From a bacterium (lineage in GTDB: Bacteria; Electryoneota; RPQS01): a stretch of 64,000 nt of DNA. Below, piece after piece: positions 26,565 to 36,201 of this stretch; position 1 is the first letter of the stretch, and each line of letters starts with the position of its first letter. The DNA lies in assembly GCA_016702305.1 (NCBI GenBank), contig JADJEH010000017.1:62001-126000 (forward strand), given 5' to 3'. Position numbers and translations under genes: made by a program. Under the pieces are notes generated by a model. That model saw only the letters and a list, made by a program, of their open reading frames with translations, was not told where the DNA came from and searched no databases.

Positions 26565-27583
26565 GAAAGTCCATCACACTGCTTCTCCTCTGCGCCGTCT
26601 TCGGCGTGACCGCGCAAACCCTCGCGCTCAGCAAAGTCGGCACCACTGCCGCGCCCTTTCTGAATATCGCCGTCGGCGCCCGCGCCGTCGGCATGGGCGG
26701 CGCATTCACCGCCATGGCCGACGATGCCACCGCACTCTACTGGAACCCCGCTGGCATCGCCAGCATTGAAAAGTTTGAAGTCTCGCTGATTCACACCGAC
26801 TGGCTCACCGACCTGCGCTATGACGTCATCGGCGCTGTCCTGCCGCTGCAAAACAGCGACGCCCTCGGCGCGCAGATCCAGCTCCTGACCATGCCCGATC
26901 AGGAAGTCACCACGACCCAGCAGGACGAACAAGACGGAACCGGATATTTCTTCAGCGCCGGCAGCATGGCCATGCAGTTGACTTATGGCCGCCAGTTCAC
27001 CGACCGCTTCAAACTCGGCATCACCGGAAAATACATCCGCGAGTGGATCTGGCACGAAGCCGCCGCAACCTCCGCCATTGATCTCGGCAGCGTCTATCGC
27101 ACCGACTTGAACGGCATGCGCATCGGCCTCGCCATCACCAACTTCGGCGGCAAGATGCAGATGAACGGACGCGATCTCGTGCGCCTCTACGACGTGGACG
27201 AAACCCGCGAAGGCAACAACAACCGCATCATCTCCAATCTCGGCACTGACAAGTGGCCACTCCCGCTGACCATGCGCTTCGGACTGGCCATGGAGGTCTT
27301 TGAAAACGAGAAGCACCGCTTCTCCGTTGCGCTCGACGCACTGCATCCCAACGACAACAACGAATCAGCCAACTTCGGCGCTGAATATGCCTTCCGCGAA
27401 CAGCTCTTCTTCCGCACTGGATATAAATCCCTGTTCCTGGAAGATTCCGAAGAAGGCATCACCGCCGGTTTCGGCGTGCGGCTCAAAACCCGCGGAGGTC
27501 CGTCCTTCGTTCTCGACGCCGCCTACGAAGACTTCGGTCGCTTCGACGCCATCTACAAATATTCGCTGGGAATCTCGTACTAA
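26561..27583 (+). CDS. PorV/PorQ-like outer-membrane protein
   Basis: 340-aa outer-membrane beta-barrel protein. Signal peptide (1-22) then the family signature AVGARAVGMGGAFTAMADDATALYWNPAGIA (in part) and alternating strands to an aromatic C-terminus (LGISY). This FadL-related family includes PorV, which carries type IX substrates at the outer membrane; several neighbours bear sorting domains, so a role in their surface attachment is plausible. The GTG start shares GTGA with the preceding stop, so it is translationally coupled to the giant secreted protein. Confidence 0.85.
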   Translation: MRKSITLLLLCAVFGVTAQTLALSKVGTTAAPFLNIAVGARAVGMGGAFTAMADDATALYWNPAGIASIEKFEVSLIHTDWLTDLRYDVIGAVLPLQNSDALGAQIQLLTMPDQEVTTTQQDEQDGTGYFFSAGSMAMQLTYGRQFTDRFKLGITGKYIREWIWHEAAATSAIDLGSVYRTDLNGMRIGLAITNFGGKMQMNGRDLVRLYDVDETREGNNNRIISNLGTDKWPLPLTMRFGLAMEVFENEKHRFSVALDALHPNDNNESANFGAEYAFREQLFFRTGYKSLFLEDSEEGITAGFGVRLKTRGGPSFVLDAAYEDFGRFDAIYKYSLGISY

Positions 27584-27649
27584 GATATCTTCGCACATTC
27601 TACATAGTTTAGCATCTCAACTATAGGTTAGGTCAAGGAGGACCCGATC

Positions 27650-29140
27650 ATGTCAAGGCTACGTCATTTTTCAATTGCCTTGTTTGCGCTGATGTTTTGC
27701 GTCGCGCAGGCATGGGCCACGCAAGTCACCTTCCAGATCAATATGTCCGTACAGCAGGATCTGGGCAACTTCAACCCCGCCGAGGACCTCGTCCTCGTTC
27801 GTGGATCGTTTAACGGCTGGGCCGGTAATGCCCAGGAACTCGAACTGTCCGGCGATATCTACGTCGGTACGTTCGAAGTCGCCGAAGGCGCCATTGAGTA
27901 CAAATTCGTCAACGCACGACCCGGCGGCGACGTGTGGGAATCGGTGAATAACCGGACCGCAACCATTGCAGGAACGACCCAGACGCTCGATGTCGTTTAC
28001 TTCAATGACATCACCTCGTCAGCTTCCGCGGACGTCGAGGTCAACTTCCGCGTCAACATGACCGTCCAAGACCTGTCCGGCACCTTTGACCCGGCCAGCG
28101 ACTGGATCGTCGTGCGCGGCGCCCATCCGAACATCGGCAACTGGGGCGGCGCTACGCAATTGATCGAAGAAACCGGAAACCCCGGCATCTACTCTGCTTG
28201 GATCACCTTTGATGATCTGCCCCTGAACGCCGCACTCGAATACAAGTTCGTCATTCTCGACGGCGGCGATCCGAACGTGGCGTCCTGGGAATCCAGCGCC
28301 AACCGCAGCTTCACGCCCACCGGCGCTGAGCCGGACAACCTGCCCCCGCCGTCCGGCAACCTGTACGGCGAAATTATGCCCGAACTCGTGTTCTTCGCCA
28401 ACATCACGCCTGACGACATTATCACCAACGATGTCAACGTGATCTTCCAGGTCGAAGCCGCGCCGCTCCAGGGTCGCATTGACGACGAAGGCTACGTCTA
28501 TGACGTGCAGACCAACGACACCATCTACACGATCGAAAACCTGCAAGCCGCCGGCTTCTTCAACAACTGGCCGTGGGGCAATTTCCCGCAGCAGTACTAC
28601 TTGAACGACGACGGCGCGAGCGGCGATCAGACCGCCGACGACGGCATCTGGTCTGTCTCCGTGCCGTTCACCGCCGGCAGCCCGCGCAACCTGATCTACA
28701 AGTACGGCGCTAACCAACTCGACGTCGAAGCCGGATTCGCCCGCAACCACGAGCGTTTGATTGACGACGCCAACGCCACCTTCCGCATGGACGTTGACTG
28801 CTGGGGCTCGCCCGACACCCTCTATGAGGAATGGGCTTGCACCATCTCCGGCGTCGACGACGGTGCTCCCGTCATCGGTGACTTCGTGCTTGAGCAGAAC
28901 TACCCGAACCCGTTCAATCCGACGACGACCATCAGCTTCACGCTGAACCGCGCCGACTTGACCGCACTGAAGGTCTTCGATGTGCTGGGCCGGAATGTCG
29001 CCACCTTGAACATGGGCCGCATGGATGCTGGCCGTCACACCATGTCCTTCAACGGTGCCAACCTGTCGAGCGGCGTCTACTTCTACCAGATCGAAAGCGG
29101 CGCCGTCTCGGCCACCCGCAAGATGCTGCTCCTGAAGTAA
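27650..29140 (+). CDS. Secreted starch-binding-like protein with CBM20/48-type domains and sorting domain
   Basis: 496 aa. Signal peptide (1-24), then two related beta-sandwich domains (about 25-125 and 128-245) of CBM20/AMPK-like type: LVRGSFNGWAGNA with EYKFVNARPGG, and VVRGAHPNIGNWGG with EYKFVILDGG. A third unit (about 255-400) is a looser relative (FNNWPWGNFPQQYYLNDDG). The C-terminus (about 412-496) is an NPFNPTTTISF sorting domain. No catalytic domain is seen, so it probably acts as a surface glycan-binding protein, a functional counterpart of SusE/SusF without being their homologue. Strong ribosome binding site AAGGAGG at 27635-27641. Confidence 0.82.
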   Translation: MSRLRHFSIALFALMFCVAQAWATQVTFQINMSVQQDLGNFNPAEDLVLVRGSFNGWAGNAQELELSGDIYVGTFEVAEGAIEYKFVNARPGGDVWESVNNRTATIAGTTQTLDVVYFNDITSSASADVEVNFRVNMTVQDLSGTFDPASDWIVVRGAHPNIGNWGGATQLIEETGNPGIYSAWITFDDLPLNAALEYKFVILDGGDPNVASWESSANRSFTPTGAEPDNLPPPSGNLYGEIMPELVFFANITPDDIITNDVNVIFQVEAAPLQGRIDDEGYVYDVQTNDTIYTIENLQAAGFFNNWPWGNFPQQYYLNDDGASGDQTADDGIWSVSVPFTAGSPRNLIYKYGANQLDVEAGFARNHERLIDDANATFRMDVDCWGSPDTLYEEWACTISGVDDGAPVIGDFVLEQNYPNPFNPTTTISFTLNRADLTALKVFDVLGRNVATLNMGRMDAGRHTMSFNGANLSSGVYFYQIESGAVSATRKMLLLK

Positions 29141-29236
29141 ACGACTCTCGTCGTCCGACCGATTGCGCTGCCGCGACAGTCGTGTCAAGTCCTCGTCGCG
29201 GTAACACTTAGAAGACTCTGAAGTTTAACACTGGAC

Positions 29237-29263
29237 GGGGCGCAGACCGCAAGTCTGCGCCCC
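29237..29263 (+). other. GC-rich hairpin before the alpha-amylase gene
   Basis: Perfect 11-bp stem (GGGGCGCAGAC / GTCTGCGCCCC) with a 5-nt loop in the 149-bp gap between the starch-binding protein and the amylase. There is no T-run after it, so it is either a weak terminator, an RNA-stability element or an attenuator between the two genes. Its 3' arm ends 26 nt before the amylase ATG. Confidence 0.6.
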
Positions 29264-29289
29264 GCCCTGCCCTTAGAAGGTGGCTCACT

Positions 29290-32200
29290 ATGATTCGCGT
29301 TGCCGTTCTACTCTTGATTCTCGCAACTTCGCTCCGCGCGCAGACTACGTGGACAGAACCTGCTGCACCCCGCCAAGGTGACGCCGTGACGTTCTTCTAC
29401 GACGCCCTCGCCGGAACACTGCCCGACAACGGCACGCAAGTCTGGATGCACTGGGGTATCCTCAACGATCTCGGTGCGTGGGGCACCCCGCCGCAAGAAA
29501 TTTGGCCCGCCGGTTCCCAGCTTCACTCTGACAACGTCGCGCTGCAAAGCCCGATGACCAACGGCGGCAACCAAGTCTGGTCTGTCACCGTGGACTTCAC
29601 GCCGGAAATCGCTTCTATCGCCTACGTCTTCACCGATCGCGGCAACAATTGGGATAATAATGCCGGTAACAACTGGGAACTCGTGTTCCTCGCGGCGGGC
29701 ACCGTATCTTGGTGGTCGCCCGCGGATCCCGAACCCGGTGATTCTATTACAATCTATTACGACGCTGTCGCCGGTACCTTGCCGAATGGCGCAACCAATG
29801 TCATCCTGCATTGGGGTGTCAACGAAGCCGGCCACGGCAACTGGCGCCTGCCGCCGCAAGCAATGTGGCCCGCTGGCACCGTGCCGCAAGGGCAAGCCGC
29901 GCGCACGCCGCTGATCAATCGGGGTAACGGCCTCTTCAGTGTCACAATGGCCACGCTCGATACGATCAACTCCGTCCACTACGTCACCACCGACGGAACA
30001 AATTGGGATAATAATAACAATCAAAATTGGGATATCTTCATGGAAGAGCCACCGGTCGCGCAATTAGCGCGGGTGGTCTTCCGCTTCGATCCGCGCAGCG
30101 CTTTCGCGCAATTCACTGGCCAGATCAATTCGCTCAATCTCGCCGGCGCCTTCAACGGCTGGAGCACCAGCGCTACCCCGCTGACCACCGTAGACGCTTT
30201 CGGCAACCGCTGGGGTGAAGTGCAAATGCCCGTCGGCGAGAACGAATACAAGTTCGTCATCAACGGCAATAACTGGCAGATTGATCCCGACAACCCGCGC
30301 AATGCGCCCGGCGGTTTCAATAACTCGCTGTTGACCGTCGCCGCCGATTCACTCCCGCAAGTCTATGACATACAGCCCGGCGAAGCCGCAGTCTTCACAT
30401 TAGGCGACCCGGAAACCATTACCTGCAAGGTGCGCGGCGGTGATCTCGGACCGGGCATCAACGGCACGCCCGTCGTACGCATCAACGGCGCAATCACGAC
30501 CCCAAATTGGAATGGCGCCACCGGTCAGCTTTCCATCGCTCTGCCGACCGATCTAAACTTCGCTGAAGTATCGGTTCAGGCCACCGATAGCGCGGGCCGC
30601 AGCGCCACGCGCTACTTGATGTACTACTTCCTGAACAGCGTATTGTACGCCGCCCCGGACGTGCGCAACGACGTGCTCTACACGACGACTGAATCCGTGG
30701 ACCTGAAAGATTTCGTGATCTACTCCTTTGCTAACGGCGACTCACTCGAAATCCGCCCGCGCTTTCATCAGGCACTCACGGCCAACACCATGGCCATCGT
30801 CACCATCACCGCGGAAGCGGGCAGCTACTCTGCTATCGAAGGTCTCGATGCGGAATACGAAGTACCCGGTTTGGCCGCGGGCGGTGTGATTCTGCCGATG
30901 CTCGCGCCCACCAGTCCGAATTACGATCCCGCCGTGCACAACCGTTTGCACTATGGCAGCATCGGCGGCCCCAGCGTGCCAGCGAACTTCGAAGTGTCCT
31001 CACATTACATTCAGTGCTACGTCGCCGTCGCCGATCTTGAAGCTGCCCTCGGCAACTATCAAACCGAGTGGCTGTTCTCTTGCGCCAGCGCTGTCGCATC
31101 TTCGTCCGCCGATGGCTACGTGCACGAAATCTCTGCTGCCGAAGGCGGCACCGACGGCCTGGAAGAACCCGACTTCTACGATGCCTTTTTCTTCGCCGCG
31201 CGGGATATCCAAAAGAAGAACGCCAAGAACTACGGCTTGACGCGCCGCGCCACCTTTGACGCCCCTGGCCGCGGCCTCGCTGCCATCGCCCCCGAGGATA
31301 TCGGCCCCGATGTTGCACATCCCGGCCCGCTCTGCCGCATCCTGACACGCGGTGCCGAAACGCGCCTCACCAACCGCACCATCAAAGGCCGCGTCACTTC
31401 GACCGCCGCGCTGACAAGCGTCTGGCTCATGCAGAATGAAACAGTCTATCCCGTGACGCTCGCCGGCGACAGCTTCGCCCTGGCCGTCACGTTGACCGAA
31501 GGCGATAACCTCTTTACCCTGTTCGCGCGTGACGTAAACAGCGACACCGGCCGCTCCGCGCAGATGAACTACCCGCGACTCGTCGATCAAGCGCCCAATC
31601 CGATTCTCGTCGTTAATATCGGCGATGCCACCATTCAACTCAACGCCACGAGTTCCACCGATCCGCAGGGCGATCCGTTGACGTATGAGTGGATCGCGGA
31701 CCCCGACAACCCCGCGCCCGTTACGCTCAACGACCCGCATAATGCCATCGCCACTTTCACGATTCCGCCGGTGCATGGTGAGTATTACTTTGATCTCGTC
31801 GTCAGCGATGACGAGCAGAATACTGCCCGCGCCCGCACCTTCGTGCGTGTCACCGACGACGGCGAATCCGCCTTCCAGAATAATCAAGTCGCCGAATGGG
31901 TGGACAATGCCGTTGTCTACGAAATCTTCGTGCGCTCCTACTCGGCAGGCGGCGATCTTGATGGCGTCACCGCAGATATGCAGCGCATCGCCGACCTCGG
32001 CGTCTCAGCAATCTGGATGATGCCTATCTTCGAAGGCCCGTCCGACCACGGCTACGAAATCACCGACTACTACACCATCGAGCAGGACTACGGCACGAAC
32101 GAAGACCTGCGCGAACTCGTTGAAGCCGCGCACGCCCACGGCCTAAAAGTCGTGCTCGACATGGTCATCAATCACACCGGTATCGGCCATCCCTTCATGC

Positions 32201-33498
32201 AGGACGCGCAGCGCTACGGCCGCAATTCGCACTACTGGGATTGGTACGACCGCAACGGCAACGGCGACTACACCTTCTACTACGATTGGTCCTCGCTCCC
32301 CAATATCAACCTCGACAACCCGGAAGCGTCACGCTACTACATTGTTATGTGCAAGTACTGGGTCGAAGAGTTTGACATTGACGGCTACCGCTGCGACGTC
32401 GCGTGGGGTCCGATGGAGCGCTCGCCGCAATTCTGGGTGGATTGGCGCCGTGAACTGAAAAAAATCAAGCCCGAAGTCTTCCTGCTCGGTGAAGCCGGCG
32501 CGAGTGATTTCAACATCTACAACGAACGCTTTGACCTGTCTTACGACTGGGCCTTGCACCATGAAGGCAGCGCGGGCTTCGCCAACATGTTTCCCGGCAT
32601 CCCCAATTTCACCAACCTTACCGACCTGATCACCAACTACGGCTTCCCGTGGCCGGAGTACAAGAACCCCTTCCGCTTCATCGAGAACCACGACGAGTCG
32701 CGTTACATCTCCATCAAGACTCCCGCGCAGACCAAACTCGTCTCCGAATTGCTTCTGAGCATGCCCGGCGTGCCGATGATCTACGCAGGGCAGGAGATCG
32801 GCGAATCGTCACAGCGCGGCTTGATCAACTGGGGCAGCGATCCTAACGGTATGTTCCAGCACTACTATCGCCTGCTCAACGCGCGCAAACTCCTGCCAGC
32901 GATGCGCGTCGGCGATTGGGACCTGCTCACCACTGATCAACCCGGACCCTGCTACTCCTTTGCCCGCACCGGCGAAGGCATGGACCCCGTGATCTTCCTC
33001 GGCAATTTCAGCTCGGTCTCGCAGTTGGTCAACGTTAACCTCGACGCCGACTTGTTGAACATTCATCCCGATTCTACTTACGTCGTCAGCGATCTGCTCG
33101 CTGCGACAAGCGTGTCGCGTCTCGGTTCCGAACTCGCGACGCTGTTCACGAGTCTGTCCGCTTACTCGGGCCGCGTCTGGGTGATTTCCGATTCCGCGAT
33201 TTTCGTGGATGCGAACGACCGTCCCGAGCTGCCGCGCAAGACCGAACTCTTGACTCCCTATCCCAATCCGTTTAACCCCGTCGTCAGCATCCCGCTCGAA
33301 CTGGCCAAGTCCTCGCACGTCACGTTGCGCGTGTTCGATGTGCTGGGCCGCGAAACCGTTCGCTTGGCCGATGACGTCATGAATGCCGGTCTGCACCAAT
33401 TCGTCTGGGACGGCTCCAACGCCTCCAGCGGCGTCTATTTCGTCCTCCTTCAAGCCGATGGCATTGCGCAAACCCGTAAAATTGTGTTGATGAAGTAA
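29290..33498 (+). CDS. Secreted modular GH13 alpha-amylase with starch-binding and sorting domains
   Basis: 1402-aa exported amylase. Order: signal peptide (1-17); two related CBM25-like domains (about 20-140 and 141-255; GDAVTFFYDALAG and GDSITIYYDAVAG); a CBM48/20-like domain (about 262-365; LAGAFNGWSTSA, EYKFVINGNNW); a long beta-rich region (about 370-770); a PKD-like domain (about 780-865); the GH13 barrel (about 870-1297) with nucleophile Asp1036 (GYRCDVAW), acid/base Glu1068 (LLGEAG) and Asp1135 (ENHDESR); a sorting domain (about 1317-1402). It should cut alpha-1,4-glucans at the cell surface. It is followed after one nucleotide by the debranching enzyme gene. Confidence 0.93.
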   Translation: MIRVAVLLLILATSLRAQTTWTEPAAPRQGDAVTFFYDALAGTLPDNGTQVWMHWGILNDLGAWGTPPQEIWPAGSQLHSDNVALQSPMTNGGNQVWSVTVDFTPEIASIAYVFTDRGNNWDNNAGNNWELVFLAAGTVSWWSPADPEPGDSITIYYDAVAGTLPNGATNVILHWGVNEAGHGNWRLPPQAMWPAGTVPQGQAARTPLINRGNGLFSVTMATLDTINSVHYVTTDGTNWDNNNNQNWDIFMEEPPVAQLARVVFRFDPRSAFAQFTGQINSLNLAGAFNGWSTSATPLTTVDAFGNRWGEVQMPVGENEYKFVINGNNWQIDPDNPRNAPGGFNNSLLTVAADSLPQVYDIQPGEAAVFTLGDPETITCKVRGGDLGPGINGTPVVRINGAITTPNWNGATGQLSIALPTDLNFAEVSVQATDSAGRSATRYLMYYFLNSVLYAAPDVRNDVLYTTTESVDLKDFVIYSFANGDSLEIRPRFHQALTANTMAIVTITAEAGSYSAIEGLDAEYEVPGLAAGGVILPMLAPTSPNYDPAVHNRLHYGSIGGPSVPANFEVSSHYIQCYVAVADLEAALGNYQTEWLFSCASAVASSSADGYVHEISAAEGGTDGLEEPDFYDAFFFAARDIQKKNAKNYGLTRRATFDAPGRGLAAIAPEDIGPDVAHPGPLCRILTRGAETRLTNRTIKGRVTSTAALTSVWLMQNETVYPVTLAGDSFALAVTLTEGDNLFTLFARDVNSDTGRSAQMNYPRLVDQAPNPILVVNIGDATIQLNATSSTDPQGDPLTYEWIADPDNPAPVTLNDPHNAIATFTIPPVHGEYYFDLVVSDDEQNTARARTFVRVTDDGESAFQNNQVAEWVDNAVVYEIFVRSYSAGGDLDGVTADMQRIADLGVSAIWMMPIFEGPSDHGYEITDYYTIEQDYGTNEDLRELVEAAHAHGLKVVLDMVINHTGIGHPFMQDAQRYGRNSHYWDWYDRNGNGDYTFYYDWSSLPNINLDNPEASRYYIVMCKYWVEEFDIDGYRCDVAWGPMERSPQFWVDWRRELKKIKPEVFLLGEAGASDFNIYNERFDLSYDWALHHEGSAGFANMFPGIPNFTNLTDLITNYGFPWPEYKNPFRFIENHDESRYISIKTPAQTKLVSELLLSMPGVPMIYAGQEIGESSQRGLINWGSDPNGMFQHYYRLLNARKLLPAMRVGDWDLLTTDQPGPCYSFARTGEGMDPVIFLGNFSSVSQLVNVNLDADLLNIHPDSTYVVSDLLAATSVSRLGSELATLFTSLSAYSGRVWVISDSAIFVDANDRPELPRKTELLTPYPNPFNPVVSIPLELAKSSHVTLRVFDVLGRETVRLADDVMNAGLHQFVWDGSNASSGVYFVLLQADGIAQTRKIVLMK

Positions 33499-33499
33499 C

Positions 33500-36175
33500 G
33501 TGCGCACAAGACTACTTTGCGCAGTTGCCGCAACGCTCTTGCTTGCTGCGGCAGTTGCGCAGGCCAAAGATACTGTCAAGGCTGGTGACAATCGTTCGTT
33601 TCTCATTTCAAATGGAAACGGAACGTATCTATACGGCTCAACAGGCGATACTTGGGAAGAGGGCTGGATGGGGCTGTGGGTGAACCGTGAGAGAGTTGCT
33701 GGGCCGTTCAAGATTCTCGACGACGAGGGATCTGAGCGAAGGAGAGACGATGCTTTTGTTGAATGTGGCCGTAGTTATGTTGTGTGGCGGTGGCCGGATA
33801 AGAAGGACTTTGTTTTGACCTTTGACCTTGCTAGTGACATGCTCCTGTATAGACCATCTGACTGGAGTATTTCAGACACTTGTTCGGGGATTGCGCCTCA
33901 GAAGATTGTCTATTTTGGCCAGAACGACGCCATAGACTTGTCAAAGGTCACATGGTTCCCGAATATTGAAGTTGCGCTGTCGCGGAATCGTGCAGAATCC
34001 GCGCTGCTCAACCTCCTCGCCGAAAACGACTCGTTGCTCTACGCCGGAATCCCGTGGTTCAACGAAGGCTGGGGACGCGACACATTTATTTCGCTGCCGG
34101 GTTTGCTCGTCACCGGACACTACGATGTCGCGCGCAAACTCTTGATGCGTTTCGCAGGCTGGATTGACCGCGATCCGAACAGCCCGACCTACGGCCGCAT
34201 TCCCAACCGCGTGCGCCCCGGCGAAGATATCGCCTACAACACCGCCGACGGCACGCCGTGGTGGATGCGCGAAGTCTATGAATACGGCGTCTATTCCGGC
34301 GACTATTCGCTGTGGGATGAATTACTGTCCGATAGTGGTGCCATGCGCATCGCGCTCGATGCCGCCGTGCTAAGAAGTGATTCGCTCGGCTTTCTGACGC
34401 ACGGCGACGCGGATACATGGATGGACGCCGTCGGGCCGCAAGGTGCGCACACTCCGCGCGGCAATCGCGCCGTCGAAATCCAGGCACTGCACTACGCCAG
34501 CCTCGACAACGCGACGCGCATGACGAAGAACGCCAACCCAAAGTGGCGCGAAACTGCCGACAAAGTGCGCCGCAATTTTCTCGGAACGTATCTTGCCCCG
34601 ACGCAGGATTATCTTTACGACCGGATCGAGCCGAGTGGTCGCCCCGACACCACCATGCGGCCCAACCAGATGTTCGCGTTCACCGTGCCTTACACGCAGC
34701 TACTGCCGCCGCAATTGGAGAGCGCAGTAACGAAGAAAATCGCGGGCGAATTGTTCTATGAACACGGTGTGTTGAGCCTGAGTCCGCAGGACACCTGCTT
34801 TCATCCGTTCCACATGGACTGGCACTATCCCAAAGACAACGCCTATCATCAGGGCGTCGTGTGGGTGTGGAACAGCGGCCCCGCCAAATCACTCTTGATT
34901 CGACAAGGCCGCGGCGATCTCGCGCTGAAGATGATGGAATACGAAGCGTGGCACATGCGCGAGCGCGGCATGGTCGGCTCGCTGCCCGAACTCTTCGACG
35001 CCGTCAAGCGCCCCGAAAACGAGTACATCAATTGGTCCGGCACCGCCTCGCAAGCGTGGAGCCTCGCTGAGTTCTTGCGCGCAACTTATCAGGACTTTCT
35101 CGGCATTCGTCCTGTGCTCTTTGGCCGCGTGGATCCCTTCTGGTTCTTCGCCCCGCGCATCCCCGAATCGTGGGGACAGGTGCAGACGACCGTCAACTGC
35201 TCCGGCACACCGATCAATGTCACGATGCAGCAGTTCCCCGACTCCACGGTCATCGAACTGCAAGCCCAAACAACGCCAAAGTATCCTCTGCCCGTCAAGT
35301 TCTTTGATGTGGCAAGGGGCATCAGCGGCCAGATCAACACCACCGATCTACTGCGCGTCGTCTATCGCAAAAAGGACGGCTACATGCTCGCCGACGGACA
35401 ACCGACGGCGCAGCACAAACTCACCGGCTGGCCCTATGACAAAGGTCCGCAAGACCTCAAGTTTGCGCCGCCCATCAAGAAACTCGATTTCGCGTCCTTG
35501 CAAGACCCGGAATGGGAAATTCTCACCGGCAAAGACATCCACTGCGATATCGAAACATCGCTGCTGCTGTCACGTACCGCTGATTCCCTCGGCGACGACC
35601 ACGGCGGCGGTGCCTATGTCTATCCGTCCGATGAGAATTTCAAACCCGGCATACTCGACCTGAAACAATTTGAAGTCCGCGAAACGAGCGACAGCTACTA
35701 TTTCGAACTTCAAACCGCCGCGCTGCATCAACCCGGCTGGCATCCCGAATACGGCTTCCAGCTGACCTTCGCCGCCATCTGCCTGCATAGCACCGGCGCG
35801 CAGCGCACGACCGTCGGCGCCAACGCAAATGAACAGCTAACGACGCCGTTCTCGCGTGTCATCTACGTCGGCGGCGGCATGCGCATGGAAAACGAACAGG
35901 GCCATGTCATCGCCGAGTTCATACCGCGTTCCAACGCAGATGCGTTCGGCGACCTGAATTCGTCAACTATCTCCTTCTGCCTGCCCAAATCGCTCTTCCC
36001 CAAGAACGATGATCGTTGGCAGTGGACCGTCCTCTGCGGCGCGCAGGATGATCACGGCGGCGCAGGTATCGGCGAGTTCCGCACCGTCAAACCCGTCGTC
36101 GAACGCTGGGCGGGCGGCGGAAATTTGTACAACAGAACCAATATTTACGACCGCCTGACTACTGTCGGCCAATAA
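33500..36175 (+). CDS. Exported amylo-alpha-1,6-glucosidase-type debranching enzyme
   Basis: 891 aa. Signal peptide (about 1-22), an N-terminal beta domain (about 25-160), a GH133-type (alpha/alpha)6 glucosidase domain (about 160-560; IPWFNEGWGRDTFISLPG, THGDADTWMDAVGP, NWSGTASQAWSLAEF), and a C-terminal module (about 670-875; SLGDDHGGGAYVYPSDENF in part, then PGILDLKQFEV) that resembles the glucodextranase C-terminal binding domain. It should remove alpha-1,6 branches. Most family members are cytosolic, so export is notable. The first 480 bp have visibly lower GC and different codon choice than the rest. GTG start lies one nucleotide after the amylase stop. Confidence 0.88.
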   Translation: MRTRLLCAVAATLLLAAAVAQAKDTVKAGDNRSFLISNGNGTYLYGSTGDTWEEGWMGLWVNRERVAGPFKILDDEGSERRRDDAFVECGRSYVVWRWPDKKDFVLTFDLASDMLLYRPSDWSISDTCSGIAPQKIVYFGQNDAIDLSKVTWFPNIEVALSRNRAESALLNLLAENDSLLYAGIPWFNEGWGRDTFISLPGLLVTGHYDVARKLLMRFAGWIDRDPNSPTYGRIPNRVRPGEDIAYNTADGTPWWMREVYEYGVYSGDYSLWDELLSDSGAMRIALDAAVLRSDSLGFLTHGDADTWMDAVGPQGAHTPRGNRAVEIQALHYASLDNATRMTKNANPKWRETADKVRRNFLGTYLAPTQDYLYDRIEPSGRPDTTMRPNQMFAFTVPYTQLLPPQLESAVTKKIAGELFYEHGVLSLSPQDTCFHPFHMDWHYPKDNAYHQGVVWVWNSGPAKSLLIRQGRGDLALKMMEYEAWHMRERGMVGSLPELFDAVKRPENEYINWSGTASQAWSLAEFLRATYQDFLGIRPVLFGRVDPFWFFAPRIPESWGQVQTTVNCSGTPINVTMQQFPDSTVIELQAQTTPKYPLPVKFFDVARGISGQINTTDLLRVVYRKKDGYMLADGQPTAQHKLTGWPYDKGPQDLKFAPPIKKLDFASLQDPEWEILTGKDIHCDIETSLLLSRTADSLGDDHGGGAYVYPSDENFKPGILDLKQFEVRETSDSYYFELQTAALHQPGWHPEYGFQLTFAAICLHSTGAQRTTVGANANEQLTTPFSRVIYVGGGMRMENEQGHVIAEFIPRSNADAFGDLNSSTISFCLPKSLFPKNDDRWQWTVLCGAQDDHGGAGIGEFRTVKPVVERWAGGGNLYNRTNIYDRLTTVGQ

Positions 36176-36201
36176 ACCCAGGTCGCGGATCCCCCTCTGA
36201 A

